This document shows positions 23,597-40,690 of a stretch of DNA of 64,000 bases, piece after piece. The notes below the pieces were generated by a model. It did not search any database and had not been told where the DNA came from. It saw only the letters and a list, made by a program, of their open reading frames with translations. Numbering within the stretch: the stretch's first letter is position 1; each line of letters starts with the position of its first letter. Origin of the DNA: Luzula sylvatica. Its lineage: Eukaryota > Streptophyta > Magnoliopsida > Poales > Juncaceae. The translations under genes and the position numbers were made by a program. The DNA lies in contig OX326959.1 in NCBI GenBank assembly GCA_946800325.1, positions 49,978,784 to 50,042,783 of the forward strand, in the 5' to 3' direction.

Positions 23597-24734
23597 TGTT
23601 GGGTTATCTACACCCCATCGAGTCCGCGCAGCGGATAATTATTGGACTCGACGGAGTACAAATCCCCGAGATCTCATCTACGATTTGTTTATCAAATTGC
23701 CTATAAATAATATAACGTAAATCTAATAAACGTAATGTTTGTACCTAGCGAAATTGATCGCTTACGAAGGGTTTGTCGCTGCGAAGCCTTCACTTCCGTT
23801 CACGTCGCACCTTTTCGTTCGCACCTTTTCGTTCGCACCTTTTCGCTCGTACCGGTTCGTCCCACGCCCAAACCGGTCGTCTTTCTCCGTTCGTCTTCTC
23901 GTCGGTTGATGAACTTAACTCGTTAGTACGCAAACGTATACGTACTTCTACTCGTATCCACCGCGAAACGGGAGTCGTCGGATAATCACGAAACTGCCTA
24001 GACGCCTCGTAATCACTCTTGCTTAAACTCTTGCCGGAATCAATGGAGAATTCCGGCGAACTTTTCTCTCTCTTAATTACTGGATTAATTAGTGGAAATA
24101 ATGGTTTCTTAGATTGATTTGATTGAGTGAGATTAGGGTCCTATTTATAGAATAACTCGTATTCCTTCACCAGTAAATAGACACTCTTTAATCAATCAAA
24201 TGATACTTTTATATGCATCAAAGGACAAATTTCTAGAAGATTTGATCAAAAGATGTGTCTCCTGCAGAATCAGCAGACACACTTTCACTAAACTGGAATT
24301 TCGACCTACTTAGGTCCGTAATTAACAGGAACTTTCTGAGCGAAACTTCTAGATGATCTTAGCACCTTTCCAAAAAATCCGAGTTTATCCAATTTGGATA
24401 TCCAGTCCGAAAGTTATGCTAGTTTTAGTAAACGTTCGCGTCCTTTCGTCGAACTGCCGCAACCTTTCGTGTATTTCATTGGAATGAACGTACTACGTTA
24501 TTTAAATGTTTTTCCACTGAATAGGAAAGTTGTATATAATCCAATTATATAACTTATGAGAGTTGAATCATCCAAATCGGTGTTCGTATGCGAAAGTTAT
24601 GTCCATTTTAGTAAAAATATTCCAAACAGATGTGAAACTGCATCTAATACACATATTATATTTCTATGAACTATCATGTTCATATATCCTTATACGTACG
24701 ATTTTACCGTAGATGTGAAACTGCATTTCATTCA
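23597..24734 (-). mobile_element. Solo LTR of an LTR retrotransposon
   Basis: On the plus strand the sequence begins TGTTGGGTTATC and ends CATTTCATTCA. It is flanked by TATAT at 23592-23596 and 24735-24739, fitting a 5-bp duplication, although the target is itself TA-rich. A strong TATA box (CTATAAATAG) near 24140-24150 reads on the minus strand, so the LTR is oriented minus. It is related to the LTR at 61468-62477: both share GCGCAGCGGATA near the start, ACGAAGGGTTTGTCGCTGC-like words and the ending GAAACTG(C/T)ATTTC. No internal region is present, so it is a solo LTR. Confidence 0.82.
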
Positions 24735-24743
24735 TATATAATA

Positions 24744-25282
24744 TAGACTCAATGGCCAACATCCTCGTATGGCCAACGCCGGCCAACGGAGTTAATTTCT
24801 CTAAATCGATAATTGAAAATCAAAATCCACCCATATAGATATGATCAATATCATATAGATACATCGTAGAATAAATTTCGTGTGATTTTCATAATTTGAT
24901 CTAACAAAAACAATAACATATTTTCACAACCGTTTATTTTGTTCAATTTTTCGATTCCCATGAAGGAAAACTCGAAATATTATGAAATTTGATCCTAATT
25001 CAATCTATATAAATTAAATTGAATCCATCGAAAAAAATTTGAATTTTGCAAGTTATTTTATGATAAATCATGTCATAAAAAATTTCGACCGTCAATTATT
25101 TTACGTGTTATGATGAAAATGATAGAAATTTTTATTTTCTATGAAATTAAATATACAACATTTATAAGTGATAAAGAACATATCCATACGGTTGAAATTT
25201 GATTTTGATATTTAGATTTAGAGAAATTAGCTCCGTTGGCCGGCGTTGGCCATATAAGGGTGTTGACCATTGAGCCTAGCCC
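24744..25282. mobile_element. Foldback/MITE family 'GGGCTAGGTTCAATGGCC', copy 2
   Basis: The left end (CTCAATGGCCAACATCCTCG) and right end (complement TGGGCTAGGCTCAATGGTCA) match copy 1 at 23142-23587. The internal sequence is similar in character but diverged and longer (about 539 bp). A solo LTR separates the two copies by only about ten bases on each side. Confidence 0.8.
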
Positions 25283-25295
25283 ATATATGTATATG

Positions 25296-25499
25296 AGGGA
25301 GTTTAACCTACTTAATTAAGTACCAAAGTTTTGGTACTTAATGATTTTTAACCATTATATTTGCATTGAGATTTGTGTTTTTTCATGATGATCATGAAAT
25401 TTTATGCACATCATTAAATGCACAAATCTCAATGCAAATTCAATGGCTAAAAAACATTAAGTACCAAAATTTTGGTACTTAATTAAGTAGATTAGCCTT
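25296..25499. mobile_element. Foldback element with TTAATTAAGTACCAAA arms
   Basis: Arms read AACCTACTTAATTAAGTACC on the left and the reverse complement near 25460-25495 (GGTACTTAATTAAGTAGATT). Each arm is itself nearly palindromic around GTACCAAA-TTTGGTAC. It abuts the previous element. A diverged relative of the arm occurs at 28780-28805. Confidence 0.75.
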
Positions 25500-25644
25500 A
25501 TATATATAAATGCATCATGTGAAGTATCTGATACGTATCTAACAAGTATCCATATCTGATACAATACGACTTGATTTTGGTAATATCACATAAGATAATC
25601 TCTGACACATTTAACTCATGAAAACGAATACAATGAGTCCGAAC

Positions 25645-25934
25645 CAGGGCCGGCCCTGTGTTTAGTCAATTATGACAATTAGCACAGGCCTCCGAATTTA
25701 AAAGGCCCCCAAATTTTTTTTAGTATGTAATGTAGTGTAAATAATGGTCTAAAAAAGGCCCACCAATATTAAGAAATGATAATTGCTAGTTTTGTAATAA
25801 TTTTGACTATTTTTTGTGTTAGTTTTGTATTCGAAAAATATTTATGGTCAAATTAAAATTATTATAATATTTAATTAGTCTGATTAATTTTTCTGTCAAA
25901 ATCCTTCAAAAATGTCGCCCTGGCCCTGGCCCTG
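25645..25934. mobile_element. Small non-autonomous hAT-like element
   Basis: Ends CAGGGCCGGCCCTG on the left and ...GGCCCTG on the right give short terminal inverted repeats of the hAT type. Flanking octamers GTCCGAAC (25637-25644) and GCCCGAAC (25935-25942) form an 8-bp target duplication with one mismatch. The 290-bp body is non-coding. Confidence 0.78.
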
Positions 25935-25942
25935 GCCCGAAC

Positions 25943-26528
25943 TAATAATTAAAGAGTAAAAAAAACACGAGCTTATTAATGGTGGATGAATTTAAAATGA
26001 ACTAAAAGAAAGTTCACAGACAAAAAAAGTAGTAATCATAAAATGTTTCTCACAATTTCTTAAACCAATGCGGCAAGACTTCTAGAAGGTCGCAAGTCTT
26101 CTCTTTTTCTAGAAACTTAGAACAACCAGCACCCTTTATATGATTTTTTTCAACAATCGTTGAATTGGAACAATAAAATAGACTTTCAAAATACAATTAA
26201 TATATTTGTCTATGTACGCACAGATGACATCGGACCCAACACCTGCTAGGATTAACACAAAAACATTTTTTTTTTGATAAAATACACAAAAGAAAATTAT
26301 TTTGAAAAATAGATAAACAAAATCTTTTTAAAAAGCCAGAACCTTTTAATTTGGGTGTATCCGTGTACTTTTAGCCTTAGCTTAACCTTGACAAGGACCT
26401 GTTCACCCACCACTTCCACGTGATAATTTCAATTTAAAATGAAAAACAGTACATGCTACACCCCCTCCTCTTCTAAATATATATAGCCATGTTCATGTAC
26501 CTTATACAATTGATATGTGAACTCGTTA
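25943..26528. other. Intergenic region upstream of the small acidic gene
   Basis: AT-rich spacer with no gene. It ends with the promoter of the gene at 26529: TATA-like TAAATATATATAG at about 26474-26486, roughly 45 bp before the ATG. Confidence 0.6.
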
Positions 26529-26945
26529 ATGGAGAGGATCAGGGTTGTATCATCCAATTCTTTATCCAATTTGGAATTCACCGGCGACTCGGAGCTGGAT
26601 ACGACGGTCTCGACATTGTCTGATCATGGATCGAATATCGAACGAATTGACGACGATGCTGAATCTACGTCTGGCGAGAACAACAATGACGATGATAAAG
26701 AAAGTAAAATCATCGAGGAGACGAAATTTAAACGAATGTCGCATGTGGAGTGGTGGCTAATAGAGATGGTGAACGAGAACAAGTTCTACGGCGTTAGAGG
26801 CCAATTCAGCGATGATGATGGAGAGAGAAACAAGGAGAATGACATGGTGGTGGTGATGGATGAGCTAGATGAGGTCGTGGTTGCGCAAGACAATGCCGAG
26901 AGAGATCGACTTTTTTGGGATGCTTGCATAGCTCATGGGTATTGA
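26529..26945 (+). CDS. Small acidic protein of unknown function
   Basis: A single-exon frame of 138 residues starting MERIRVVSSNSLSNLEF and ending RDRLFWDACIAHGY. I do not recognise a named family. The protein is rich in Asp, Glu and Asn in its first half, has a hydrophobic or aromatic core near residue 75 (SHVEWWLIEMV), a second acidic stretch, and a compact C-terminal motif RLFWDAC. There is no signal peptide or membrane segment. A well-placed TATA box at 26474-26486 and clean coding character support a real gene. The frame could be opened four codons earlier only with a non-ATG codon, so the ATG at 26529 is chosen. Confidence 0.7.
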   Translation: MERIRVVSSNSLSNLEFTGDSELDTTVSTLSDHGSNIERIDDDAESTSGENNNDDDKESKIIEETKFKRMSHVEWWLIEMVNENKFYGVRGQFSDDDGERNKENDMVVVMDELDEVVVAQDNAERDRLFWDACIAHGY

Positions 26946-27612
26946 ACTTTTTTTTGTTTGATTTTCTCCAAAATGATTTTGGTAATTCATTTTCACACAT
27001 GTGATCCTTCTCTTTTATGGGGATTTGTTTCATACTTCAATTTCAATCCTCTTTTATGTGATTTTGATGGGCGATTACATTTTACTTATCACTGAATTGA
27101 ATATAATATTTATCAATAGTTGTCATAAGAAAAGTATACTTCAATCGGGTCTAAATGAATTTTGAAGAAAATAGTATATATGTACTGTTTTATTATTGTA
27201 TTTTATTTATTGAAACACCAGCTTAATCAGTTGTATCATCAGTGTGATTAAATTTATTTCTTGATTCAATTTACATTTTGGTTTAGAAGCAAATGCCTCA
27301 ATTGTAAATCCACCCTCCTGAGCTAATTAATTTTTGGGCCATTTTATTTGGGATAATTACATATTCTAATTAGTCCAGCTCACATCAATATATAAAACTA
27401 AAACACGGTTGCTTAATTAATAACATAATGGTGATAATTATTAATGCCAAAGAAAATGGAAAGATTGGTCGAAAACCAAGTAAACGCTCCTCTCTTAGGT
27501 CTAACACGAGTGACCACGACACCGATAAATCCAATTTCAACCCTCCTTGCTTCGTCTCTTATTTCTCCCATTTCTTATCTCGACACTTATATTTTTGAAG
27601 CATCCACAATCA
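26946..27612. other. Hsp70 A upstream region
   Basis: Spacer and promoter side of Hsp70 copy A. The segment 27270-27600 is closely similar to 36190-36560 upstream of copy B, showing that the duplication included the promoter. A TATA-like ATATATAAAAC lies near 27389-27399. No convincing heat-shock element (repeated GAA-TTC) was seen. Confidence 0.65.
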
Positions 27613-31463
<3,851 letters not shown>

Positions 31464-33329
31464 TTAAGTTTGTTCTGCACAAAATTGGAATTTTTAAGTA
31501 AATACGTAATTATAATATGTTGTAATTTATTTACCTCTCTATACACATGTAACTCCATAAACTAAAACATTTGTATTGAAACTTTCCATTCAATGTGAAA
31601 TATACGCTGGGGATAAATAATAAAAAAAAAATTAATTGTTTGATTTAGAAAATGAAAAAAAACTATGTTGCTCTAAATTGTAATTCTACGAGTTCTCGAG
31701 TTTTATCGGCTGGGATCATTGTGCAGCTTTAATAATAAGACGTTATTTGCTTGTACAACTGCAAATTTTCAAAATTAATGTATTGTACACATGTTCAAAT
31801 TATAAATAGGATTTTTTTTGAAACTCAAATAATCTCTCTTTCTAATTTTTTTACATTTCTCATGTAATATTTAGGAACTTTTGGAAAAAACATTGTATTA
31901 AACTTGCTTTAATATAATTTAAAGAGGTTTATGCCTCTTAATTTTTCAAAAAAAAAAAATAGGCTTTTTTGGGTATTTCTTTCCTAAACACCTAATTATA
32001 TATTTGTTTCTCTTAAATCACTAATATCCTATTTAACCTTTCTAAATACAATTAACATCAAACTAATTCATAATTAACTTTTTCTTTTAAAGTTAACTAA
32101 AAAGGATAAAATTTCAATTCTGCCCCTCACCCCCTCATATATATATCCTCACCATACAATCTGATATATCCCTCCAAGAAACCAGTTTCATTTCAGAGAA
32201 GTTGATTCAACACTGGCATTTCTTCCGTATCACAACTCGAGCAGTCACCCCTAATACCAATTGATGGTTTCGACTGTAATTTATAACGTGCCTAGTTCGG
32301 GTTATTTAAATTGGAATTTGTGCGAATTGATATTGAAGTCCAAAACGAGTAAAATACTTAATTTTCATGTTTTTTTCAAAATATTCCCAAAAATACAAAA
32401 GTAAAGTCTAATACCTAAAAAAAAAATTATCATATTTTAAAGAAAAATATTATAATTGAAGTTTAACATGAGCAAAATACTTAATTTTCATGTTTTTTTC
32501 TCAAAAAACTCTGCAATTGATTGAAGGCTAACACATGCAAATTAATTTTTTTTCAGAAATTCTAAAATTAATGTCTAAAACGAGCCTGCTCAGTACAGAA
32601 GAAGAAAAATGGAATCGTTGTATATTTTTTTGTTTTTTCTCGGCAGAAGAAGATGAACAGGAATAGGATGTCTTGTTCATATGCGCGCTGAAGAAGAAGA
32701 TGAACAAGAAAGGGATGTCTCATATTTTCATTTGGAAGGGATGCCAAACCCTTGCCAAATTTTCATAAAAAAAGAGAGAAGGGATGTCTCAGATATTGAG
32801 GGGACCGAGAAAGTAGAGAAAGGTTTCTCGTGGTCTTCAATTCGTCTCCCGTAAAACAAATTTAGAGTATAATTGCATAGTAATGTAGTTGGAAAATTGA
32901 AAAACTTGCAAAAAGAAAGTAAAATAGTCGAGTGCAACAAAAATTCATAATTGATGGGTTCAATTGTAATTTATAACTTGCCGGCTTATTTAGATGGGAA
33001 TTTGTGTGAATTGATATTATTAAAGTTTGTATTTAGATGGGAATTTGGTTATGGCATCGGTGCACATGAGGAAATGCTATATCTTTGAAGGTTTGTCCAG
33101 CCTCTCCAAACTGGAGGGAAATTTCAAGATGTTAAGACACATTGGTTTTTTCAAATTGAAAACAATCAATAAAACTAAGCATGAATTTCTAAAGTAATAT
33201 TATGTTTGTCACATCGTTATGTCAATATGAATTCCAATTTCAGAAGAATTCTTTTTGTCATTTACATCAATTTGTATTTTGTCTATTTTAAACATCAGTT
33301 TTAGTATTTTTTTTAATAAAAATATGATA
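31464..33329. other. Region between Hsp70 A and the satellite-like array
   Basis: No gene seen. The first part is the Hsp70 A 3' region. Sequence at 32330-32590 is the reverse complement of about 1.5 monomers of the array at 33330-35790 (GAGTAAAATACTTAATTTTC and related words). The words GGGATGTCTCATATTTTCAT and GGGATGTCTCAGATATTGAG show a small local duplication at 32710-32800. Confidence 0.6.
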
Positions 33330-35790
33330 ATTGATTTTCTTTTTCAGACGTTACACTTCATATTTTGTAGTTTTGCGAATTTTTTGCTTGTGTAAGTCTT
33401 CAAGTATGTAATTTTTTGAGAAAAAACATAAATATTGAGTATTTTGTTCGTGTTATACTTAAATTTTGACATTTTGTACAAAATATGATACTTTATTTTT
33501 TTTGGAAGAAAATATACTACACTTTTTGCAATTTTATGGAATTCTTGAAAAAACATATAAATTTTCTTGTGTTATTCTGCAATTAGGAAATTTTTTGAGG
33601 AAAAACATAAAAATTAAATATTTCTATCATTTTAGACATCAATTATGGAATTTTTTACAAAAAAAAATAAATATTATTTTTTTTAGAAGTGTCCGACTTC
33701 ATTTTTTGTATTTTTGCAAAATAAATTAAAAATAAATAAATTTGCTCGTCTTAGTCTTCAATTACAATTTTTTTTGAGAAATCATTAAATCTGAGTATAT
33801 TTTGCTCATGTTTGACTTCAAATATGACATTTAGGTAATTGAATTTATTGAAGGTGTGCAGACTTCAGTTTTTTTTTTCATTTTGTACAAAGTTTTTGAA
33901 AAAAAATTAAATTAAATTTTTGTGTTAGTCTTCAATTATAGAGGTTTTTTTAGGAAACATAAAAATTAAGTATATTTTGTTCGTTTTAGACATCACTTTT
34001 TTGCATTTTTTTTACAAAAATACAACATTTGATTAATATATAGATGTTAGACTTCACTTTTTGCATTTTTACGATTTTTTTTTAAAAGTAGAAATTTGTT
34101 TGTCTTATTTTTTAGTTATGTAGCTTTATGAGAAGAACATGAAAATTAAATATATTTTTCGTGTTTGACTTCAATGTTGGTTTTTTAATAAAATAGGATA
34201 ATTGATTTTTTTAAGCTCAACGACTTGAATTTTTTCATTTTTGCTGATTTTTTGAAAAAAATATGAATTTTTTTGCTTGTGTTAGTCTTCAATTACGGAG
34301 GTTTTTTAGGAAAACATAAAATTAAGTATTTTGCTTGTCTTAAACATCAATTTTGACATTTTTTAAATAATATGATAATTTAATTTTTTTTTTAGATGTT
34401 AGACTACATTTTTTCGTTTGGGAATTTTTTAGAACAAATATAAATTTACTTCTCTTAGTCTCAATTACAGTGTTTTTTTTTAGAAAACAAGAAAAGTGAG
34501 TATTTTTCACGTGTTTGACTTAAATTTTGGCATTTCATAGAAAATAATATAATTTATTTTTTTAAGGTGTTAAACTTCACCTTTTGCATTTGTACGGAAA
34601 TTTTGAGAAAAATATAGAAATCTGCTTGGTGTTAGTCTTCGTTAAGAGTTTTAAAATGAAAACATGAAACTGAGTATTTCACTCGTGTTTGACTTCAATT
34701 TTGACAATTTATAGATAATAGAATAATTGTTTTTTTCTAAAGTGTCATTCACTTTTTGCATTTTTGTGGAATTTGAAAAAAATAATATTTGTTTGTGTTA
34801 GTCTACAATTACGGAGTTTTTTCAGATAAACATAAATAATAAGTATTTTGTTTGTTTTAGACATTAATTTGGGCATTTTTTACAAAATTATAATAATGCT
34901 TTTTTTAAAGTGTTAGATTTCACTTTTTGGATTATTGAAAAAAATTGCTTGTGTTATAGTCTTTAATTACCGCATTTTTTATAAAAAACAGAGTATTTTG
35001 CTCGTGTTTGACTTTAATTTTAATATTTTTTAGAAAATATACTTGATTCTTTGAAAATGTTAGACTTAATTTTTTGCACTTTCGAAGAATTTTTGAATTT
35101 TTTTTCCCTTTTATAAGGCTTTAATTACTGAGTTTTTTAAGAAAACGTATAAAGTAAGTATTTTTCTCGTTTTAGACATTAGTTTTGGTATTTTTAGAAA
35201 AATATATTAATTGATTTTTAGTGGTGTTAAACTTCAATTTTTATATTTTGGCAAAAAAATTAAAAAAAATAAAAATCTTGTGTTAGTCTTCACTTACATA
35301 ATTTTTTGATGAAAACATGAAAATTAAGTATTTCTTTTTCATTTTAGGTATTAACTTTGGTAATTTTTACAACTATATGATAATTGATCATATTAAAGGT
35401 GTTAGACTTCACTATTTTTGCGGAGTTTTTGAAAAGATAATAATTTGTCTGTGTTAGTCTTCGGTTACGTAGTTTTAGAGGAAAACATAAATACTGAGTA
35501 TTTTGCTCGTGTTTGACTTCAATTTTGATATTATTTTAGAAAACAAGATAATTGATCTTTTGTAAGATGTTGGACTTCAATTTTTGAATTATTTGCAGAA
35601 TTTGTTTGAAAAATGAAAAAAAAAAATTGTGTTCGTCTTCAATTATGGATATTTTTAGGAAAACTTAAAAATTAAGTATTTTACTCGTTTTAGACATCAA
35701 TTTTACAATAATATGATAATTGATTTTTTTAAGCTATTAGACTTTACTTTTGCATTTTATCAAAATTTTAGAAAAAATAAAAATTTGCAT
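33330..35790. repeat. Degenerate tandem array of about 172-bp monomers
   Basis: The phrase GTGTTAGTCTTCAATTA or a close variant recurs about fourteen times, near 33390, 33560, 33745, 33920, 34100, 34282, 34450, 34630, 34795, 34955, 35115, 35280, 35450 and 35628, spaced 155-185 bp. Within a unit the order is: TTAGTCTTCAATTACGGAG, AAAACATAAAAATTAAGTAT, TTTGCTCGTTTTAGACATCA, ATATGATAATTGATTTTTT, then GTTAGACTTCACTTTTTGCA. Each unit seems to be built from three related segments of about 57 bp containing GAC/GTC-TTCA. The monomers are diverged, so the array is old. No coding capacity. Confidence 0.82.
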
Positions 35791-36567
35791 ATTTAGTGTA
35801 CCATACATGTAAGAAATACACATTGTATTTAAAAAAATATATATTAGACCTCCAAAATTGATAACACTTAATTAAATGTTATATATGTAAAAAAATATAA
35901 TATACATTTAAAATGTACAACATTCATTTTAAATATACATGCGAAATAAAATATAACAGACGTCTAAAAAGAAATATTTTACATCTAAAAGTGTATATAA
36001 ATATGGATGAGTGACGGGTGTGTTTTGTAATGCATAAAATATGGTTAAATTAAAAATAAAAAAAAAGGCGTTGATTTTTTATTGATGACGGCGTGGACCG
36101 CAAATTATGAGAGGGCAAAACAATTTCTCTCATTGATATAACATTACTTAATTGTTTAAGACATAAATCTCGTTATTACACTCATTTTTTGGCATCAACT
36201 TACATTTTGGTTTAGAAGCAATGGCCTCGATGCAAATCCACCCTCCCTTGCTAATTAATTTTTGGGTCATTTTATTTTGGGATAATTTAAATTAAAATAT
36301 ATTGAAATATACATTTCTTTACATATTCTAATTACTCAAACTACGTCAATATAAAACAAAAACACGGTTGCTTAATTAATAACAGAATGGTGATAATTCT
36401 TAATGTAAAAAGAAAATGAAAAGATATTGGTCCAAAACAAAGTAAACGCCCCTCTCTTATAGGTCTAACACGATACCAATCAAACCAGTTTCCTTCCACC
36501 TTGCTTCATCTCTTAATTTATCTCATTTCTTATCTCGACACTGATATTTTCGAAGCATCCAAAATCG
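35791..36567. other. Hsp70 B upstream region
   Basis: AT-rich spacer, then from 36190 the promoter-side sequence shared with Hsp70 A (for example GGTTTAGAAGCAATGGCCTC and CAATATAAAACAAAAACACG). TATA-like ATATAAAAC at about 36350. No other gene. Confidence 0.6.
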
Positions 36568-39500
36568 ATGGCATCCTCCTCGCAAGAAAATGGGCCGGTT
36601 ATAGGGATAGATCTCGGAACGACGTACTCGTGCGTCGGTGTATGGCAGCACAACCGTGTGGAGATCATCGCGAATGACCAGGGAAATCACACGACCCCTT
36701 CTTGTGTTGCCTTCACTAACACACAAAGGCTCATAGGCGACTCTGCGAAGAACCAGATCGACACCAATCCAACTAACACTATATTCGGTATAAACAATCA
36801 TTTTATTCCTATAAACATATTTCAGGTTAACTTAGCTTATGAATTTAGTATGCTTAGCAAGTTAACTTCAAATCCAAGGACCGTGGAGATATTTGAGGAT
36901 AATAAAAAAAACAAAACAAAGTAAAAATAAAACAAGAGACAAAACATAAATGATGCATATTTTTTTCGGATTGTTCGTAGTTTTGTGGTACAACTACAAG
37001 ATAGAATCTCATGGATCAGGTTGAGCCAAACACAGTCTCTATAGAGGCAATTCATGGTCGATGGTATTAACTATATATCACTAGTATGATCTAGTATTTA
37101 TATTTGTATTTCCGGTCTAGTTTAGTTCAGTAATTTTTGAAAAGATAGCAATATTTCAATAATATTTTGATTTATTTATATCTTTCTTTCTTGATTTTCT
37201 AGTATATATATTTTGAAGTGAATGAGTTTTTCTTTTTCATTTGAGGGATTTTGATGTATTTTGATTCAAATTCTGGATTTAGATTGAAATCCCGTGTTTG
37301 ATTTCATAGAACCGTTTATTTTGGAGATGAAATCCAGGGATATTGGAATACAGAAAAATAAGTGTATTCCAAAATACGCGGAGGAGACTCAACTCCGTGT
37401 CTCTTCTCTTGTGAACTTGCGCTTCTTCTTCTCCATGGCAATCACCAAAAATAACAAGTTTGTTGAACTCTTTTCGTTCTATCTAGTTGCTTGAATATTT
37501 TTTGCAAAACTGCTAATATATTTAGTTAGTGTTTGATTTTATTTGTAACTTATCAGCTATTTAATTTGATGATTCGAGAGTTTATGCCAAAAAAATGTTG
37601 TCTTTTTGTCATTTGATAGAAATGCAGTCTAGTGGGCAAGTTTTTTTTTTATGTTCTGATTTATTCATGTCGATGTGGGGAGAGAAAAATAATGGAGATT
37701 ATTACTTGGTCTTCTTTGAGGTCAATAGAGTTGCTGGGTTGCATCTGTTCTGCATTGGATCAACTAATATAAAAACAAAGATAATACTTTAAATTCTATA
37801 TTTTAGATATTTGTCAAAGAGCTCACAGCCAATTGATTGAGTATTTGATATAAAAAATCATATGTTGTGAAAGGTGGATTTTGACATCGATAGATGGAGA
37901 ATAACCGAATTCTCTATTTATTCGTTTTTTTTTATATTTTAGATATTCGTTCAAAATAATATTTTATTTTCAAATAGGTCTTCAACTTAACTTTGTATGA
38001 TGTTAATTTTTTTAACAAACATATTCCTCTATTTTTATAATTTTACTAAACCATTTTTTGCTATTTTATTGTTATGTTACAAAAATTCATAATATGTTTT
38101 TTAAACATATACTAATTTTAAGAAAATGTGATTATATGTTATATTTATATCATTTTAATATTTTATTTATTGTATATTTTCCGTAAAAACTAACATCAAA
38201 TAATAATAATAACAAAAAATCACCACCAAGAAAATATCTTCAAAAAAAATAACTTTTTGCCAGATTTGAGGTACATTCATTTTTTATATATCTTTTAATA
38301 TTTTCAAGATAATTTATTTTTTATATTGTCTAATATAATAATTAATTATTATGTTATAAATATTACATACATATTTGAACTGTGTTTAAATTGGATGTAC
38401 TTGATTGCTTTAAACTTTATGTTCTAGCATAGATCAAATATATATTTCATATAATAGTAAATTAATTTGTTATTAAGTATATGTTTGTTATTTGTTATTG
38501 ATTGAATGAATTATATGTTAAATAATGTATGATTTTATAAATATATGAGCTAGTATATAATTTATTTATTATTAAATATTTATGATTTTTTAAAAAATAA
38601 AAAAATTATAAATTATTGTTTTACAAAAATAGTGGATATTTTGGTAAAAAAATTAACACCATACAAAATTATGTTTACCTGTAGGGGATATTTGAAACTA
38701 ATACTTTGTTTTTACGGTTTTTTATATCCAAAAGATGAAGTTTTTTTTATATTGAGAAAAGTTAGGTTTATTTTAAGAATTTCCCTCTCATTTTTGATAT
38801 AAAGCTCAATTAATTATTTGCAAAAAATAAAATATAGGTTTGATCTAATAATCGAACAGAAAGGTTGTCGGAATTAATTAGAACTTTCAATCTAAAATAC
38901 TATTTTTATATATATATATGTAATTTGTTTTCTTTCAAATGTAACAGCTACAAAGCGTTTGATTGGCCGACGTTTCACTGATTTCTCGGTGCAGAAAGAC
39001 ATTAAGCTATGGCCATTCAATGTTGTCCGAGGACCCAACGACAAACCCATGATCGATGTGAAATTTATGGGTGAAGATAAAGAATTTCAACCTGAAGAGA
39101 TATCCTCAATGGTCCTCTTGAAGATGAAGGAGACAGCCGAGATCTATCTCGGTCATCCTGTCAAGAATGCAGTTGTGACTGTCCCTGCTTATTTCAATGA
39201 TTCCCAGCGTCGTGCGACTAAGGTTGCCGGTGCAATTGCTGGCTTAAATGTTATACGCATTATGGATGAGCCCACGGCTGCCGCAGTTGCGTATGGTTTT
39301 GATAAATTGTTTGATGATGATGGTGATTCTAAAGAAAAGAAAGTGCTAATCTTTGACCTTGGTGGTGGCACATTTGATGTGTCCGTGCTCACAATTAAAA
39401 ACGGTATATTCACAGTAAAAGCCACTGCCGGAGACACCCACCTAGGCGGTGAGGACTTCGATGATCGTATTGTGGACCATTTCATCAGGGAGTTCAAGAA

Positions 39501-40647
39501 GAAGCACGATAAGGATATAAGCGGAAACCCAAAAGCTTTAAGGAGGTTGAGAACGGCTTGTGAACGGGCTAAAAGATATCTCTCATTTTCCGTGGAGACA
39601 ATAATTGAGGTCCATAGCCTCTACGAGGGCATTGGTTTATGTTCTCCTATTAGCCGCGCTCGATTTGAAGAGCTCAATTTGGATCTCTTCAAAAAGTGCG
39701 TCAGTTTGGTTGAGAAATGCTTAAAAGATGCTAATATAAACAAAAAACACATCGACACTATAGTACTTGTTGGTGGTTCTACAAGGATTCCCAAAGTACA
39801 AGAACTCGTGCAGAAGTTTTTTGGCGGTAAGGAACTATCCAAGGGAATCAATCCAGATGAGGCTGTGGCTTTTGGTGCTACGGTCCAGGCCGCTAAATTG
39901 AGCGGCCACGGCAGTAGGGAGGTCCAGGATTTGGTCCTCATTGATGTTACCCCTCTTTCCCTAGGAGTCGGTACTCATGGTGAAAAGACAGACGTAGTGA
40001 TACCAAGCATGGTTCTGAATATCGGACTCAGACTCGGACTCGGTCGGCCTCCGAGACTCGGGACTCGGTCGACTCGGACAAGACTCGGGCGAGTCAAAAA
40101 AAAAAATCGGACGGTTAATAAAAAAATCGGAAAAAATAGAAAAAAAAATATATATAAACATTCATAAACATGATACACACTAATTGAACTCATAAAAAAA
40201 ATACATTATATGACCTACAAAAAAATTAAATACTTGAATTAAAAAATAAGGCAATTGAAAAAATATGACATAATATGTTGGTTTGTATCTCAAGATTATA
40301 AATAATTTAGATAATTTTAGTATTTAATTAATTACCTCTATGTCGGTTTGTATCTCAAGATTATAAAAAAATAAAGCAATTGAAAAAATATACCGAGTCT
40401 TCTCGGCCATAATATGACATGATACTGTACATTTTTTTTTTCAAAGAGTCATTAAAATAGTGTGCATGTTTTTTCGAATAGGTACAAGTCTACAAAGTTA
40501 GAAAATAGTGCAAAGAAATGTGAACATAGAGTAATAATATACAAATATTACAAAAGAGTTTCGAAGTTAAAAAAATGAGAATAACAAATAGAAACATACA
40601 TCATAATATTCATAGATTCATATAGTGTATTTTTAAAAAAAAAAAAA

Positions 40648-40690
<43 letters not shown>

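Noticed and set aside
27270..27612. Heat-shock elements upstream of Hsp70 A
   Set aside because: No array of alternating GAA/TTC pentamers was found; heat inducibility cannot be claimed from the sequence.
33330..35790. CRISPR-like or direct-repeat array between Hsp70 genes
   Set aside because: Repeats are long, diverged and contiguous in an AT-rich plant genome, with no spacer/repeat structure; a degenerate tandem satellite explains it.
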